Shown here: one piece after another, positions 53,785 through 64,000 of the stretch
Layout: each line of letters opens with the position of its first letter
How positions within the stretch are numbered: position 1 is the stretch's first letter
Source: Cycas panzhihuaensis
Taxonomy: Eukaryota > Cycadophyta
DNA: 64,000 nucleotides
Assembly (NCBI GenBank): GCA_023213395.1
Contig: CM041465.1
Location: 129,711,741-129,775,740 of the forward strand
Reading direction: 5' to 3'
The notes under the pieces: model-generated
The model's database searches: none
The model's input: only the letters and a program-made list of their open reading frames with translations
What the model was told of the DNA's origin: nothing
Made by a program: the position numbers and the translations under genes

Positions 53785-55387
53785 GTGAGTCCCAGATCTT
53801 TGTTTGCTGCAGTTAATATCTATGTTTGCTTCTCATACCCAAGTGCCTATATGTAGCAACTCATGTCTATTTTGCCAATGCGACATTCACTGTTGCAGGC
53901 AGTTGGAGGGAACTTGTACTTGATCACGCTAGGACGTCAAGGACAGGGTTAAATGTTTTATTGATAATAAACAGAGTGACCTTAACAAGCTTGTTACTGG
54001 AAGGCCTATTGGCCCTTGGGTACAGGGGGACCAAAACAAGAATAAAAGAGTAATAAAATAGAAGCAGAAATTATATCAATGTCCACAAATAACCAAATAC
54101 AATCAATAGGACTGAAAAAAATTGGTTGGGTTACATTACAGCAAGGAGTGTCTAAAGCATCTCTAAACTAATACCATCTAAAAATATACACCCCCCCCCC
54201 CCCCCCAAAACAAAAAAAAAGAAAAGAAAAAGGAAAGTACAGAATGCGTAAATCTATGTAGTATCTATCTAAAAATGTACATGTATATCAAATCAAGATT
54301 GAAGTCACATTCATATTGTCTGATTGGCTAAATTTCCGTGATCCTCTGCTCCCCATCAACAATTATAAAATCACTGATCATGTGACAGATGAAACCACCG
54401 GGTGAAGTTTGGTATGTGGATCGAAAGAAGATGGTAATACATCTGTAAGGGTATTCCGGTAGAAAGGCAGGGTTGTTACATCCTAAGTTCAAGGAAAGCA
54501 ATGGAGGAGCAAAAGGAAGATCAGTTGGAGGAATTACTGAAAAAATTCACCCAAATTGTCAAGCCATTGGATGGCATAGAAAATCATGGTAATAGGGGAT
54601 GAATTTGCACAAGGAAAAGGCCGCCAAAATCATGACCAAAAGTGAGGACGACAAGGCTGAAATGGATCAAATTCTAGTCCACTATCAAGTGCTACTCACT
54701 AGAACAGAAAAGATTGATCATCTCCACTCATTTGGGGAAGGTTAAGTGTCTTTGGATGGTAGCCAAGGGGAAACAGAAGGGAGGAAAATGATTGGACTAA
54801 TTTCGAGAAGCTAGAAGATAGTGGAATCAGACTCCCTGAACATGGATCACGAAACTGGAAGGTCACAGTAGCTTGCAAGTGAATGAAGAGAAGTGACATC
54901 TGATCAACTGTTGGCTGCATTAATACCTAAAGGGGCAACCTTTGAGTCGTGTAACTATTGGGAGTGGAATCTGAATGAGAAGGGCATTGAACCTACTTGG
55001 GAATTATTTAAAGATGATTTCTTGGATCTGTCTGTATCTTAATTCCCATAAACACCAAAATTGGTGGGCATTTCCTGGTGTAACTATTGGGAGTGGAATC
55101 TGAATGAGAACGGCATTGAACACACATGAGAGTTATTTGAGGATGATTTCTTGTACTTGTTTGTATCTTAGATACCTTAAACGCCAATGTTGGTGGGCAC
55201 TTCCCAAATGTCTGGAAATTTACGAAAATGTTCCAGGAGCATTTCCAGTTTCCAAAATGTGTAAATTTCTTGAAAATGGCTTGGAAACTTTTCCATGTTG
55301 TTTCCAGTAATTGGAAATGTTTCTGGAACATTTTTATGCATTTTCAGACATTTTAGAATATTGGCCGTTCTCAAGTCATTTTCACAA
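53785..55387. other. Probable downstream PLD intron, unrecognised repeats
   Basis: The sequence starts with a good donor (GTGAGT). It includes a run of 16 C (54191-54206), an unrecognised charged open stretch (MEEQKEDQLEELLKKFTQIV, 54502), a 129-bp tandem duplication and, at 55200-55370, closely spaced TTTCCAG / GGAAA words. No exon or known element was recognised. Confidence 0.5.
54949..55206 (+). repeat. 129-bp tandem duplication with a coding-like unit
   Basis: GTGTAACTATTGGGAGTGG at 54949 recurs at 55078, an offset of 129 (43 codons). The first copy reads WNLNEKGIEPTWELFKDDF in an open frame ending in a stop. The second copy is broken by a stop (ACATGAGAG). The protein is not recognised. 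Confidence 0.8.
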
Positions 55388-55966
55388 CTTAGATGGGGCC
55401 CTGCTTATAGCGGGCTCAACTCAAACGCAGCGGATAGAGATAATATTTCAGCAGATCATAGTAATATTCCACAATATTTTACAGCAGATTGCATACATTT
55501 ACAGCAGAATTTCCTCACAAAATATTATTTAGCAGATAATAGATACTTACGGCAGATAATTCTCCACAATATTCAATTTAGCAGACACATGAATCATTCA
55601 TATATACATTGATAACAGCAGTGATAGAGCAATAATAACAAAAGAATAACAAGAACAGGACCTAATACAGTATCCAACAGTTGCAACCCTTTTCGAGGCG
55701 GGAGCAATCCTCCAACAGGCACAAGGCCCTAATGGCGTGAGGCCATTATACTAAACGTGGTAGTAAATTCTCTAATGATCAAGGCTTTTTTAGCTATAGC
55801 CTTTATTTTTCTCTCTCAAACCCAACTCCTAATTCTCTCTTTAAAAAAATTGACTTCATAATAAAATATATTAAACGACTCTCTTTATTCCTCCTAAAAT
55901 CGACTTCATAATAATAATTCTCTCTATAGAAAAACCAACTTCTTCCTTATTTTTGGAAACATTACA
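55388..55966 (-). repeat. 3' LTR of NA2
   Basis: On the minus strand it begins TGTAATGTTTCC, next to the polypurine tract. Recurrent CAGCAGAT/AGCAGA words fill 55430-55590. The block CCCTTTTCGAGGCGGGAGCAA (55687-55707) matches CCCTCTTCGAGGTGGGCGCAA in the NA1 LTR. The outer end near GGGGCCCTGC is decayed. Confidence 0.65.
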
Positions 55967-56854
55967 ATTCCGCTCTCCTTAAGATAATACTTTGCACTTG
56001 AAGTATTGGGAATTGCTTGTTGCATGGCTAGGTCTAGCTTTGACCAATTCTTCCAACTGCCACCTGCTAACTACTGTATGTCATGAAGACAGGGTCCAAT
56101 CTTGCAGCTTCCATTGGATTTTGTTGATGAGTGTTTAGAATTTGCTAATGCTCATTCCTGGGGCCAGGTACATTTTGTAACTTGTCTTGTATTGAAGGGA
56201 TCTTGGGACCTGCGATGTGCCTCAGATGCCTTGTCCTGATCTTGCTTTATGTTTGCACATTTTGTCCTAAGATGGAATGGCTTATGAAATGAGAGGTGAA
56301 TAAAATATTGAGGACTTTTGTGGAGATTTTGGAAAAAGAATTGATTGTAAGGATCCTGAGATGATGATTGGTTATCGTAAAAAGAAAGGAAGAAGTGGGA
56401 TTTTTTAATGGTGATTAGCCATAGCTTTGAAGACGTAGAAAGAAGGAATGGGGTTTGGAACTTGCCTTGAATAGAGATGAAAGTGTTTGTTTGACCACAA
56501 GAATTCTTTAGGAAAAAAGATGGATGAGGGATTAGTGATAGATGTCTTTTATGAAAAAAAGATTTTAATAAGGTTTTAGGAATGGTATTTAGAGAAAATA
56601 AAAGATTTAATGGAAGAAAACAATATTAGTAGCATAGAAATGAAGGGGGTTGGGATGGACCATATGGGTTTGTGTAGGGAATAATCATCATACTTTGTGA
56701 TGAAACCTGATGAAGTGAGGAGGGATGGTTTAGAATAGCTTGACGAGGGAAAATCCTGGGGGGGGTAAATTTGTGTAAAGATAGTATTAGACTAGGGTTG
56801 TAATCTTGGGGGGCTCGCTTTTCCACGTCTTCGTGCTACTCCTATGTAACTTTT

Positions 56855-57376
56855 CCTTGGGTCTCTTCCTTGATCTCGATTTGCCTCTTGCGAGACTCTT
56901 CCATCAAGTGATCAGACGTCATATGTGCTTGCTTCGGGTCTTTAGTGTACTTGGGTTGTTTCCCTGGAACTGGCTCTTGTTCATATTCCTGCGAAGTCTC
57001 GATGATTTTCTCTTTAATTGTTTTTCCTCTTTAATTGTTCATTCTTCTTCTTTTTCTATTTTTGTCACTTCGACTGGTTGCTTTGATTCCTTGTTATCCT
57101 CACCCTGTTCATGAGTGTGGGGTGTCGAAGTGTTCCCTCTGCTTGAACTTTATCTCATTTCCACCTCTTGAAAGCTACAATAGAAGCATATGAAAATTGG
57201 TACTGTTGGTTGAGTATGAAGGCTTCTTTAGCCTAATTAATAAACTGATCATGAGCTCTTTCGTCCAGTAGCATTTCTAAAATTGGTCCATACTCTTCAA
57301 TTTTTGCATTGAATGTGAATTCATGAATGATCTTGATGTTTTCTAGCCATTTTTTCATGTCATTGTATTCCTTTAA
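56855..57376 (-). pseudogene. NA2 gag-like remnant
   Basis: It reads KEYNDMKKWLENIKIIHEF, then FNAKIEEYGPILEMLLDERA and HDQFIN, followed by a stop and AKEAFILNQQYQFSYASIVA. The homolog is 3768-3243 in NA1. The N-terminal start is lost because the LTR of G3 begins at 57377. The family is unknown to me. Confidence 0.5.
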
Positions 57377-57946
57377 TGTAGCATCCCAAACACTTGGATT
57401 TTGGTCAAAACTATACAGTGTGACCATTCAAATCGAAGGTCTCTAAACCACGATTCCAACGGTTCAGACAAAAGTCAATTCTGATATCTATAACAAAAGT
57501 TATAGTCATTTGAAGTTTTCAGCCTCCCAGTTTTTGGGAAAGTTTTGGCCGATTTCTAGTCTCGGTTTTGGGCGGGTTTATACCCCATTTTTGGCCGACT
57601 TTTACTAATATCTTTTGGCTGCCTATTTAAGGAGGATTTGGGGCCCCATTTGGGCATCGCCAAAGAAGTTTGGATTGCCATATTTTTGGCCCTTCGGGGG
57701 ATCTTTGTGGAGGGAACCTCGCCTTGAAGAGGGATTTATTATCAATAATACTTGCAGGATCATTTGGTAACATTGTATTTATTTACTTTATGTTCATTTC
57801 ATACCACTTTATATTTGTATATGCAAGAAGTATTCGAGTAGATTTATATTATTACTCTCTTAATTGAATATTTTGCAAGTGTTTTTAGTAGATATTTTGT
57901 CTATTTTGCACTATATTTCTTAGAAAACTTCTGTGAGATTGCTACA
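57377..57946 (+). repeat. 5' LTR of G3
   Basis: 570 bp, TGTAGCATCCC...GCTACA. A TATA-like CCTATTTAAGGAGG is near 57622. The 3' LTR at 62550 matches over 343 bp with many scattered differences, so the insertion is old. Confidence 0.88.
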
Positions 57947-58085
57947 AGTGGTATTAGATCCTCGTTGGAAGCTATCCTGAGGAAAAAATTTGTTAGTTTA
58001 GCAAGGGAAATCAAGGGAAAAAGAGCAAATTTTGGGTCAGAAAAGCTTCCACATGAGGGAGAACTAGCCTGGATTCCTCCCTAGA

Positions 58086-59260
58086 ACGGAACTAAGATTA
58101 GGGAGAACCCTTAACAAAATGGTGAACCAACCATCTGAAACAGTAGTAGATGTATCCCAACGTGTTGATACACTCAACAACGAGATAGCCTGAATTAATG
58201 GCACTGTAAATGAGATTAAAGGGGATATTCAGGAACTCACGACTAGAGTCATGGGGAGACCAAAGGATCTAGGGCCATCCGACCATCAAAAGTCAGAGGA
58301 AAACACATAAGAAGAAGAGGAAGCAGGGAGAGAATATAGATTTTAGAGATGATTCAATGGAGGATTTTGGGAATACAGAGAACAAAGGGATTTTCAGCAA
58401 AGGAACCATAAGAGTTGGGAGCTAGATTATGGCCTAAGAGGAACAACGTTTTCAATAGAAACATTTGATCCAGACAAATCAAGGGAAATCTGAAGTTGGA
58501 TATTACAAATGGAGACCTACTTCCAAGTCTATTATATACCAAATGGAGAAAAAGTTTTAACTGGCTCACTTCACTTGTGTGGAAAGGCACTCCAATGATT
58601 CCATTGGTGGAAGAAGGTCCACATAGATATTTCTATTGACCCCTGGGGTTCCCTTAAAGCAAATTTGATAGAGCAATATGAAGACTCACGGAACACAAAT
58701 TACTTCTCCCAGTTAACTAGATTGCAATAGACAAGATCCGTTCAAGCATACACAGAACAATTCTAAGCCCTCCAATGCTTAGTTACTAATTGAATGCTAG
58801 TTGAACTCGTTGCTGAGACCTACATTGGGGGATTCTAGGGACCCATCAAATATCGCGTAAAGACAATAAGAGAAGCCATTCAACATACAAGGAATATTGA
58901 AGCAGAATTTAGAGAAGGTAGGTCAAACTACATTCGAAGAAGTGACCTGCCAGTTTATCAAAACTCTAATTAGACTAAGTCAGGAACTAAAGCAGATCCC
59001 CCACTCACAGGAAGAAACCCAAATGAAGCAAGCAGAGTATTAAGAGACAAACACCTTAAGAGAGGAATGTGCTTGAGATGCAGAGGGAAATGGAGTAAAG
59101 ACCATCAATGTCCATCAAAGAAAGTCTTTATGATCCAAATGATGAAGTAACTACCTTAGGAGAAGATCAGGAAGAAGAAAATATTCTAGAAGAAAATGAG
59201 GAGGTCGTAGTAGACGAGTTTCTACATCTGGACACCGAAAATGTGCAAACATCACTATAG
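58086..59260 (+). pseudogene. G3 gag pseudogene
   Basis: The start codon has changed from ATG to ACG (58086): ACG GAA CTA AGA gives TELRLGRTLNKM where G1 and G2 have MELR. The frame goes on through VSQRVDTLNNEI to a stop. After several stops come TFSIETFDPDKSREI, SLKANLIEQYEDSRNTNYFS and AIQHTRNIEAEFREGRSNYI, with the knuckle CLRCRGKWSKDHQC near 59070. At least eight in-frame stops are present. Gag would assemble the particle in this family. Confidence 0.88.
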
Positions 59261-59308
59261 GCCATCATGGGACAAAGTAACACACCTCAAACATTACGGT
59301 TCTAGGGA

Positions 59309-62300
59309 ATGATACAAGGATCACTAATCGCCATCCTCATCGACAGTGGGAGCACCCAAAATTTCATAAATCGACCTACCGTAGAGAAATTGGGCATACC
59401 CATCAAAGTGCTCAACACTTTCCAGGTTGCCATCGCAAACAGAAAATCCATGACTTGTGGGGGGTATTGTCTAGAGGTGACCCTTCAGATTAACGATTAC
59501 TCAGTAACCACTGTCATGTTTGCGATGCCGGCAGGAGGAGTTGAGGCTGCATTAGGGGTACAATGGCTACAAACATTGGGGAATGTAGTCACTAATTTTA
59601 GAATGTGAGTCATGAGCTTTCGACAGAAGGGAAAACGTTATACACTGCAAGCCCCTTCTACACCCCCAATGCAGTTGGTGACATTCCATTGTATGGAGAA
59701 GATGTTGAAAAAAATCCCACTGCATACATAATGACATGTTACAAGATTGTAGTAGAGGACATCCCGATGGAGGTACAAGAAGTCATAGATGAATACAACT
59801 AAGTGTTTGAGGAACTGTCATTGGGGCTTCCTCTTGATTGTGGATGCTAACATGCCATCGAGCTAGTATCGGGAGTTGTACCAGTCAACATTCATCCTTA
59901 CTGCCATCCCTACCAACTTAAGAGGGAGATAGAGAAAATAACCAAAGAACTCTTACACCAAGGATATATTGCGAATAACACAAGTCCATTTGCATCCCCA
60001 ATTATATTTAAGTGAAAAGGACGGGACCTATCGTATGTGTGTTGACTATAGGGGACTGAACAAGATCACTATTAAGAATTGCTATCCTATCCCAAGAATA
60101 GATGACTTATTGGATGAAATACACGAGGCGAAATACTTTTCAAAGATCGATCTTTGGTTAGGATACTACCAGATCCGTATCAAAATGGAGGATGTGTACA
60201 AGACGGGTTTTTGCACTCATGAGGGACTATTCAGATTTAGAGTTATGCCATTCAGTCTAACAAATGCACCAACAGTGTTCCAGAACACCATGAATACCAT
60301 ATTAAGGCCCTTCTTACATAAATTTGTGCTAGTTTTCTTCGATGACATTCTAATCTATAGCGCAATGCGGGGGGAACATGTAAAACATATTAAGGCCGTT
60401 ATCTAGATCTTACAGAGCAATCAACTTTTTGCCAACAAGAAGAAATGCATATCAGGGACACATTATCTCACAAGAGGGGATCAAGATGGATCCCAAGAAG
60501 GTCCAAGCTATTATTAACTGGCCCACTCCCAAGAATGTCACAGGGGTCAGAGCCTTCCTAGGTGCGGTAGGATTTCTTAGGAAGTTCATATAAGGGTACG
60601 CTCACATTGCATCATTGTTAACTGATCTCACAAAGAAGGATGCGTTCGCTTGGAACCCCCTAGTAGATGATGCTTTCCAGGGCCTTAAGAAAGCAATGAT
60701 CATTGCTCCTGTTGTCGCGACTCTAGATTTTTTCCAACCTTTCACCCTTGAGTGTGATGCATCAGGAATTGGGATAGGAGCAATCCTCCTCCAAAATGAA
60801 CAACCACTGGTATACGAAAGCTGAAAGTTGAATAGCAGGAAGTGACTCAAATCTATCTACGACAAAGAAATGCTCGCAATTATGCACGTCAATGGCGCCA
60901 ATATTTACTTGAAATAGATTTGTGGTCAAAACAGATCACGACAACCTCAAATACTTTCTTAACTAGAAAAATCTTTCAGGCAAACAACAAAAATGGGTGA
61001 GTAAGCTTCAAACATTCGATTTTAGTATTGTATACAAAAAGGGAAAAGAAAAGAAATCGCAGACGCATTGTCGCGAATATTGGAAAATCACGGTGAGCAA
61101 GACCAAACTACAAAAATCTCTCTACAAGCAATATCGACAGCCACTCCTAACTGGACTCATGAACTAGTCCAGGACTACCAGAATGACTATTTTTCAAGGA
61201 AGATATTGGATGAGATCAAGACACAAGAGAGTACTAAGTATAGTCTACAAGGAGGTTTGATTCTATTGAAGGGAAAGATATTTATTCCAGCATCATCAAA
61301 AGTAAAAGGGATGTTACTAGAAAAAGCACATTCCGTGTCTAGTGCAGGACACACAGGGATTGGGAAAACTTATTCCAAGGTATGAGACACCTTCTTTTGG
61401 AGAGGGATGGAAGTTGACGTTCTCAAGTTGAGTCCAGGCTTGCTCCAACCTCTACCAGTCCCATAGCAAAAATGGGAAGAAATCTCAACGGATTTCATCA
61501 TAGGTCTACCAAAATCAGAGGGCAAGGATGCCATTTTTGTGGTTGTCGATCATCTAACAAAATATGCACATTTCAGGGGAATCCATTCGACAACAAAAGC
61601 AAGCCAAGTAGCCAAAAATTTCATGAAGGAAATACATCGTCTACATGGGTTCCCTAAAGTCATGGTCAACGACTGTGACCCAAAATTTACAAGCCATTTA
61701 TGGCAAAATTTATTTAGACTGAGGGGGTACGAAACTATCCATGAGCACAACATACCACCCACAAACAAATGGTCAAATTGAAGTTGTAATCATGTGCCTA
61801 GAAGGGTATTTACGAAATTTCACCTCTAACAAGCAACAATATCGGCACAAATGGCTCCATTTGGCTGAATGGTATTACAACACCATTTACCATACAACAA
61901 TAAGAATGACTCCCTTCCAGGCGCTATACGGGTTTGAGCCACCATCCCTCCTTACATGGGCAAAGACGTTGCATGTACAAGGGGTCCGAGAACAACAAGA
62001 GCAAATGGATTAAATGCTTCGAATACTAAAAGACAATTTAAACATTGCAAGAAATCGAATGAAGTAACAAGCAGACTTACATAGATCTGAAAGATCTTTC
62101 TTAGTTGGTGATTGGGTTTTCTTAAAATTGCGACCATACAAGCAGTTGACTCTGAGACAAACAAGCCAATAGAAGCTAGCACCTAGATTTTTTGAGTCAT
62201 ATCAAGTCAGTGAGAAGATCAGAGAAGTAGCATATCAAGTAGCCCTACCTCAAGGTAGTCGTATTCACAATGTCTTCCATGCATCATGCCTCAAACAGAA

Positions 62301-62486
62301 GCTTGGTGAGAAAATTACCCCTCGAACCTGCATTTCAGAGCTAGATGAGGAAGGAAAAATTATTCTGGAACCCAAAGGGATTCTACAGGTTCGAACAAAA
62401 CAACTACCCTCCAGGAAATAAGAGAATACCTTATGAAGTGGAAAACCTTGGACGTAGAAGACGCCACGTGGGAATCAGAAGAATGA
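59309..62486 (+). pseudogene. G3 pol pseudogene with chromodomain
   Basis: Protease ILIDSGSTQNFINRPTVEKL (59329, intact); pre-RT linker; RT at 59969-60406 ([27 protein letters not shown] intact); RNase H (TLECDASGIGIGAILLQ, 60744); integrase with the HH half of the zinc finger (AHSVSSAGHTGIGKTY) but no CxxC half, which is deleted near 61420; core with VVVDHLTKYAHF, NDCDPKFTSHLW and QTNGQIEVV, so all three acidic residues are readable; and, after LPQGSRIHNVFHASCLK, a chromodomain (EYLMKWKTLDVEDATWESEE, to 62486). Stops near 59589, 59802, 60406, 60822 and 61386, with shifts, make it non-functional. Confidence 0.92.
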
Positions 62487-62549
62487 TGTCAACAACATCT
62501 AGATTTACCCATGCTTTGAGGGCAAAGCATGTTTTGAAGGGGAGGGATT

Positions 62550-62892
62550 TATAGCATCCTAAACACTTGGAATTTAGTCAAAACTATACCATGTGACCAT
62601 TCAAATTGAAGGTCTCTGAGCCACGATTCCAACGGTTCAGACGAAAGTCAATTCCGACATCTATAACAAAAGTTATGGTCATTTGACGGTTTTAGCTTGC
62701 TAGTTTTTGGGGAAGTTTTGGCCGACTTCCATTCTTGGTTTTGGGCGGGTTTATACTGCTTTTTTGGCCGACTTTTACTAATATCTTTTGGCCGCTTATT
62801 TAAGAAGGATTTGGGGCCTCATTTGGGCATCGTTAAAGAACTTTGGATTGCCATATTTTTGGCCCTTCGGAGGAGCTTTGTGGAGGGAACCT
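62550..62892 (+). repeat. 3' LTR of G3, truncated
   Basis: It begins TATAGCATCC (the terminal TG is TA) after the polypurine tract. It is homologous to 57377-57719 and stops at 62892, where the LTR of H begins. Confidence 0.88.
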
Positions 62893-63093
62893 TGTAAAAG
62901 GTAATGTTTTACCTTAGAATATAATACATAATGTAAGGGTTATGTACCTCTTCCCCTTTCTCTCTCAAATTGACAAGTGGCACCATTCTGTTGAGTGGTT
63001 GCCATTTGTACCTACCTTGTACTTGTATATGTATACAATGGATCATCAATAAAGATACATAGGGAATTCCTTCTTCATTTGAGATTTGTTACA
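62893..63093 (+). repeat. 5' LTR of element H
   Basis: 201 bp, TGTAAAAGG...TTTGTTACA, immediately followed by the PBS. It shares GTGGTTGCCATTTGT with the Cop1 LTR (about 3159-3174). Confidence 0.85.
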
Positions 63094-63797
63094 TGGTATC
63101 AAAGCAGGCTCTTAGGTCCTCTTGCCTGTGAAAAAAGTAAATTAGGGCTTCATTAAAAAGGAGAAAAGGAAGACTGGAGATAAATTATTGTCAAAGGACC
63201 CTGTTACTTGAAGACAAACTTGTCCAGACGAATTTGAAGTAGAATCGTACAAACTTGTACGGCGGTACGGACGGTAAAAATCAAAGTTGTCAGAATCTGA
63301 CGAAACTAACCCAGATTGTAGATCGGGGCCTCCTCTACACTTTTCTCTTTTGCATTGATTTCATTTGAAGCCGTTTTGACCCAGTTCCAAGCTGATTTAA
63401 GGGCGCGCGGGTTTAGAGGCTTCTCTCAGGAAATATCTTTAAAAATCCGGTCTAAATCCCTGGTACAAAGTATCTAAAGCCTTTCTCATCAATAGACAAA
63501 GACATCAAGTAATTTTTTATAAGAATTTATTTTAGTTTTTCCAGATTTTTTTCTCAAATTTCTCAAAAACCCTTGGGCGCGATTTTGAACCTTTATCGAG
63601 CCGTTTCTCTCAGATCTGAAGGTGGATCGAGAAACTAACATTAAATCGGGATACCCATTTGCAAGATCTTTCATTTGAGACCACTTTCGTGAATATCTGT
63701 ACAACTTGAATTCTGCACAGAAATCCGTACAACAATCTCTATAGCAGTCCGTACAGTCCTTTAAACCTAGATCTCTTGCCTCTGTCCAAGTTTTTCC

Positions 63798-64000
63798 ATG
63801 GCCTCATCTGCTGGTTCATTGCCTGGAAGCGATAAACGCATAGAAATGAACTTTAGTATTTGGAAAATCAAAGTAGAAGGGTTGTTGAGAGCAAAACACG
63901 CATGGAAAATCACTATCGGGGATGAAAAACAACCATCTGATGGAGCAATTTAACTAATTGGGAGGAAAGAAACAATGCTGCTATTTTAGTTCTTAAACTT
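63798..64000 (+). pseudogene. Element H gag, N-terminal fragment
   Basis: ATG at 63798 gives MASSAGSLPGSDKRIEMNFS, then IWKIKVEGLLRAKHAWKITI, parallel to IWKIKIETLLRAKNAWQIAL in gag of B. A TAA follows at about 63950. The continuation reads LTNWEERNNAAILVLKL in another frame, so one indel breaks it. The window ends inside the domain. Confidence 0.85.

Larger units (their letters stand above)
55388..57376 (-). mobile_element. Non-autonomous LTR element NA2
   Basis: Minus-strand order: gag-like remnant (57376-56855), an AC-rich internal region (56850-55985), a polypurine tract (AAGGAGAGCGG, about 55970-55980) and 3' LTR (55966-55388). The parts are contiguous and no integrase or RT is visible. 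The 5' side is cut by G3 at 57377. It is homologous to NA1 (gag-like part and LTR) and NA1b (3' end). Confidence 0.65.
57377..62892 (+). mobile_element. Ty3/gypsy chromovirus G3
   Basis: 5' LTR (57377-57946), PBS (about 57947-57960), gag, protease, RT, RNase H, integrase, chromodomain, polypurine tract AAGGGGAGGGA (62537-62547) and the first 343 bp of the 3' LTR are in order. The chromodomain makes it a chromovirus. The 3' LTR is cut by copia H. The left insertion site is in the gag-like part of NA2. Confidence 0.93.
62893..64000 (+). mobile_element. Ty1/copia element H, 5' part
   Basis: 5' LTR (62893-63093), PBS TGGTATCAAAGC (63094-63105), a leader of 0.7 kb and the start of gag are in the window. 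The LTR is related to Cop1. The leader shares GTCCGTAC-rich words with B. Confidence 0.9.

Noticed and set aside
53890-54053. Possible next PLD exon after TGTTGCAG, open frame with WRELVLDHART
   Set aside because: It has an acceptor-like site but the protein does not resemble the expected end of the PH domain.

Overview
This 64 kb window is plant nuclear DNA, made almost entirely of LTR retrotransposons in various states of decay, with two exons of one host gene. Every long coding stretch but those two exons and one LINE-like fragment belongs to a Ty1/copia, Ty3/gypsy-chromovirus or apparently non-autonomous LTR element. The dense nesting, the long leaders (1.8-2.7 kb) and an intron of at least 6.6 kb in a conserved gene suggest a large plant genome. 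A gymnosperm is plausible, but this is inference and no single marker proves it.

Layout. 1-3242: 3' part of a + strand copia element (Cop1). 3243-6733: two pieces of a non-autonomous LTR family (NA), lying head to head. 6734-43434: one nested complex. The outermost element is a minus-strand chromovirus-like gypsy (G1), interrupted twice: by copia B (36941-42205, TSD GTTAG) in gag and by copia A (7374-35956, near-TSD AAGGT/AATGT) between protease and reverse transcriptase. A carries copia C in gag (10175-17303, TSD GAATG) and copia D in its leader (19445-34871). The 5' LTR of D carries copia E (26946-34423, + strand, TSD TAATG). G1 > A > D > E is therefore a four-level stratigraphy, with E the youngest along that branch. 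43435-43918: a fragment that looks like a plant LINE ORF1, into which G1 inserted.

46860-47033 and 53611-53784 are two + strand exons, each 174 nt and phase 0, with canonical splice sites. They encode the PX/PH part of a phospholipase D of the zeta (PXPH-PLD) type. The intron between them holds a 3 x 336 bp tandem repeat, a G-rich tract, microsatellites, a copia leader fragment (F) and an antisense gypsy 5' end (G2). No flanking PLD exon was found on either side, so much or all of the window could be intronic to this gene.

55388-57376: a second, contiguous NA element without pol. 57377-62892: + strand chromovirus G3 with gag, protease, RT, RNase H, integrase and a chromodomain, all broken by stops and frameshifts. 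Its 3' LTR is cut by copia H (62893 to the window end).

The most interesting signals are not genes. They are a conserved hairpin just downstream of the primer-binding site in four copia elements, a U3 palindrome with a compensatory change, an array of GGGCCCAC sites in the leader of C, and a 4-nt block that separates 5' from 3' LTRs in the same way in the independently inserted elements C and E.
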